This document shows positions 62,501 through 64,000 of a DNA stretch of 64,000 nucleotides, piece by piece. Made by a program: the position numbers and the translations under genes. The first letter of the stretch is position 1; each line of letters begins with the position of its first letter. The DNA comes from Aulostomus chinensis (lineage: Eukaryota; Chordata; Actinopteri; Syngnathiformes; Aulostomidae): positions 16,097,980 through 16,161,979 of the forward strand of contig JBBMOA010000001.1 in NCBI GenBank assembly GCA_037954235.1, given 5' to 3'. Below the pieces are notes generated by a model. That model was not told the origin of the DNA and did no database searches. It worked only from the letters and a program-made list of their open reading frames with translations.

Positions 62501-64000
62501 ACATGTAGTTAGAGTTAATACGAACCTCAAAATATTTCGACAGTGATGTCGTAAGAATTGCTAATGAACTCAAAATGATGCTAACAGTAATGGAGTGAAC
62601 GTTTCAAATAACCTCAAAGTGATATTGACAGTCATGTAGTAAGAGTTTCTACGAACCTCAAAATAATGCAACAGTGATGTCGGAAGAATTGCTAATGATC
62701 TCAAAATGATGCGACAGTTATGTAGTAAGAATTGCTAATGAACTCAAAATGATGCGTACAGTAATGGAGTGAACGTTTCAAATAACCTCAAAGTGATGCT
62801 GACAGTAATGTAGTAAAAGTTGCTACGAACCTCAAAATATTTCGACAGTGAGGTCGGAGGAATTTTTGATGAACTCAAGATGATGCAAACAGTAATGTAG
62901 TGATAGTTGCTAATCAACTCAGTGATGCTTACAGTAATGTAGTAAGTGTTTCGAACAACCTCAAAGTGATGCTGACAGTCATGTAGTAAGAGTTGCTATG
63001 AACCTCAAAATAATGCTACAGTGATGTAGTAAGAGTTGCTACGAACCTCAAAATAATGCAACAGTGATGTCAGAAGAATTGCTAATGATCTCAAAATGAT
63101 GCGACAGTGATTTAGTAAGAATTGCTAATGAACTCAAAATTATGCTAACATTCATGGAGTGAAAGTTTCGAATAACCTCAAAGTGATGCTGACAGTCATG
63201 TAGTAAGAGTTAATACGAACCTCAAAATATTGCGACAGTGATGTCGGAAGAATTGCTAATGAACTCAAAATGATGCTAACAGTAATGTAGTGATAGTTGC
63301 TAATCAACTCAGTGATGCTTACAGTAATGTACTAAGTGTTTCGCACAACCTCAAAGTGATGCTGAAAGTCATGCAGTAAGAGTTTCTACGAACCTCAAAA
63401 TAATGCGACAGTGATGTCGTAAGAATTGCTAATGATCTCAAAATGAAGCGACAGTGATGTCGTAAGAATTGCTAATGAACTCAAAATGATGCTAACAGTA
63501 ATGGAGTGAACGTTTCAAATAACCTCAACCTCATGTAGTAAGAGTTTCTACGAACCTCAAAATAATGCAACAGTGATGTCGGAAGAATTGCAAATGATCT
63601 CAAAATGATGCGACAGTGATTTAGTAAGAATTGCTAATGAACTCAAAATGATCCTAACAGTGATGGAGTGAAAGTTTCGAATAACCTCAAAGTGATGCTG
63701 ACAGTCATGTAGTAAGAGTTTCTACGAACCTCAAAATAATGCGACAGTGATGTCGGAAGAATTGCTAATGAACTCAAAATGATGCTAACAGTAATGGAGT
63801 GAAAGTTTCGAATAACCTCAAAGTGATGCTGACGGTCATGTAGTAAGAGTTGCTATGAACCTCAAAATAATGCGACAGTAATGTAGAAAAAGTTGCTACG
63901 AACCTCAAAGTATTGCGACAGTGATGTCAGATGAATTGCTAAAGATCTCAAAATGATGCTAACAGTAATGGAGTGAACGTTTCGAACAACCTCAAAGTGA
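56503..64000. repeat. Duplication pair, offset 5567 then 5524 bp, running off the window
   Basis: About 56503-58476 matches 62070-64000. GTGCTGTCAGAAGAG anchors the pair (GCTGTC at 56761 and 62328, offset 5567). After about 62800 the offset drops to 5524 (GAGGT at 57326 and 62850; CCTCATG at 58005 and 63529). The right copy has lost one 43-bp monomer: the segment after GCTGACAGT at 57238 is missing near 62806. The match is still running at the end of the window. Confidence 0.88.
60570..61560. repeat. 738-bp-offset duplication (17 monomers) carrying a fused short monomer
   Basis: At 60611 and 61349 an E unit jumps directly into an F unit, giving GACAGTAATATT(A/G)CGACAG and a monomer about 28 bp short. 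Both are followed by the same variants (GAACTTAAAATG, GCTTATCAACTC, GATGCTTGCAG). The shared deletion and variants show that one is a copy of the other. Confidence 0.8.

Larger units (their letters stand above)
2543..64000. repeat. Giant tandem satellite array, 42-44 bp monomers, higher-order organised
   Basis: From 2543 to the end, essentially every 42-44 bases the sequence restarts with CTCAAA or CTCAGT, always on this strand. A typical monomer runs CTCAAAATGATG, then a GACAGTGATG-like core, then GTAGTAAGA, then TTGCTAATGAA or a variant. One clean B-type monomer counted by hand has 17 A, 11 T, 10 G and 5 C. Dividing 61,458 bp by about 43.4 gives roughly 1,400 units. No transposon insertion, inversion or unique spacer was seen. 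Monomer types A to I (defined in the summary) recur in ordered groups. The array continues past the right edge. Satellites of this size are usual at centromeres, pericentromeres and subtelomeres; which applies here is not shown. Confidence 0.97.

Noticed and set aside
2543..64000. CRISPR array
   Set aside because: Units are contiguous 42-44 bp variants of one sequence with no distinct spacers, and the flanking DNA is eukaryotic.
4440..64000. CENP-B box in C-type monomers (TTTCGAATAACCTCAAA)
   Set aside because: It matches TTCG and the following A of the known box pattern but lacks the CGGG half, so it is not a canonical site.
2543..64000. Telomeric or rDNA repeat identity
   Set aside because: No TTAGGG runs and no ribosomal RNA-like sequence were seen; the monomer is unrelated to either.

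Overview
The window is eukaryotic and almost entirely non-coding. About 2.5 kb of ordinary interspersed DNA (1-2542) abuts a tandem satellite array that starts near 2543 and is still running at base 64000. The flank suggests a teleost fish: it holds a TTAA-flanked miniature inverted-repeat transposon and an ACGGTAAAA/TTACAGTA-rich repeat, both of types common in fish. That assignment is inference from repeat style, not from a gene. I found no intact protein-coding gene, no RNA gene and no bacterial-type feature.

Flank layout: 1-364 has no recognisable gene; 365-525 is an A-rich, TTACAGT-containing repeat; 530-1478 is a transposon-like element between two TTAA sites, with a GC-rich core and a C12/G14 pair of homopolymers; 1483-1993 is unique AT-rich DNA; 1994-2248 may be a decayed, frameshifted exon ending at a GTAAGT donor; 2297-2542 is unique.

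The array (2543-64000, about 61.5 kb, roughly 1,400 monomers) is built from 42-44 bp monomers, each beginning CTCAAA or CTCAGT, all in one orientation, with no inserted element that I could see. Monomers fall into recurring types, called here A (43 bp, GCGACAGTGATGTCGG core), B (43, GCGACAGTGATGTAG or GATTTAG), C (44, CTAACAGTAATGGAG, ends TTTCGAATAAC), D (44, CTGACAGTCATGTAG, ends GCTACGAAC), E (43, GCGACAGTAATGTAGTAAAAG), F (43, starts CTCAAAATATTGCG), G (44, CTAACAGTAATGTAGTGATAG), H (42, CTCAGTGATGCTTACAGTAA) and I (CTCAATTTAATGCTA, with GTCGTGAGAATTGCTCA). They are arranged in higher-order repeats, chiefly a 4-mer A-B-C-D of 174 bp and a 9-mer C-D-E-F-G-H-D-A-B of 390 bp.

These are overlaid by many larger duplications with spacings that are whole numbers of monomers: 477, 563, 610, 738, 780, 910, 1215, 1261, 1565, 1956, 2469, 2559, 2562, 2690, 2769, 4299, 4992 and 5524/5567 bp. 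One 1.26 kb unit occurs in circularly permuted order at two places. The whole pattern fits in-register unequal exchange and possibly circle excision and re-insertion. It resembles a centromeric, pericentromeric or subtelomeric satellite, but the chromosomal location cannot be read from this window. Minus-strand open frames of 60-116 codons recur throughout the array; I treat them as by-products of the repeat and not as genes.
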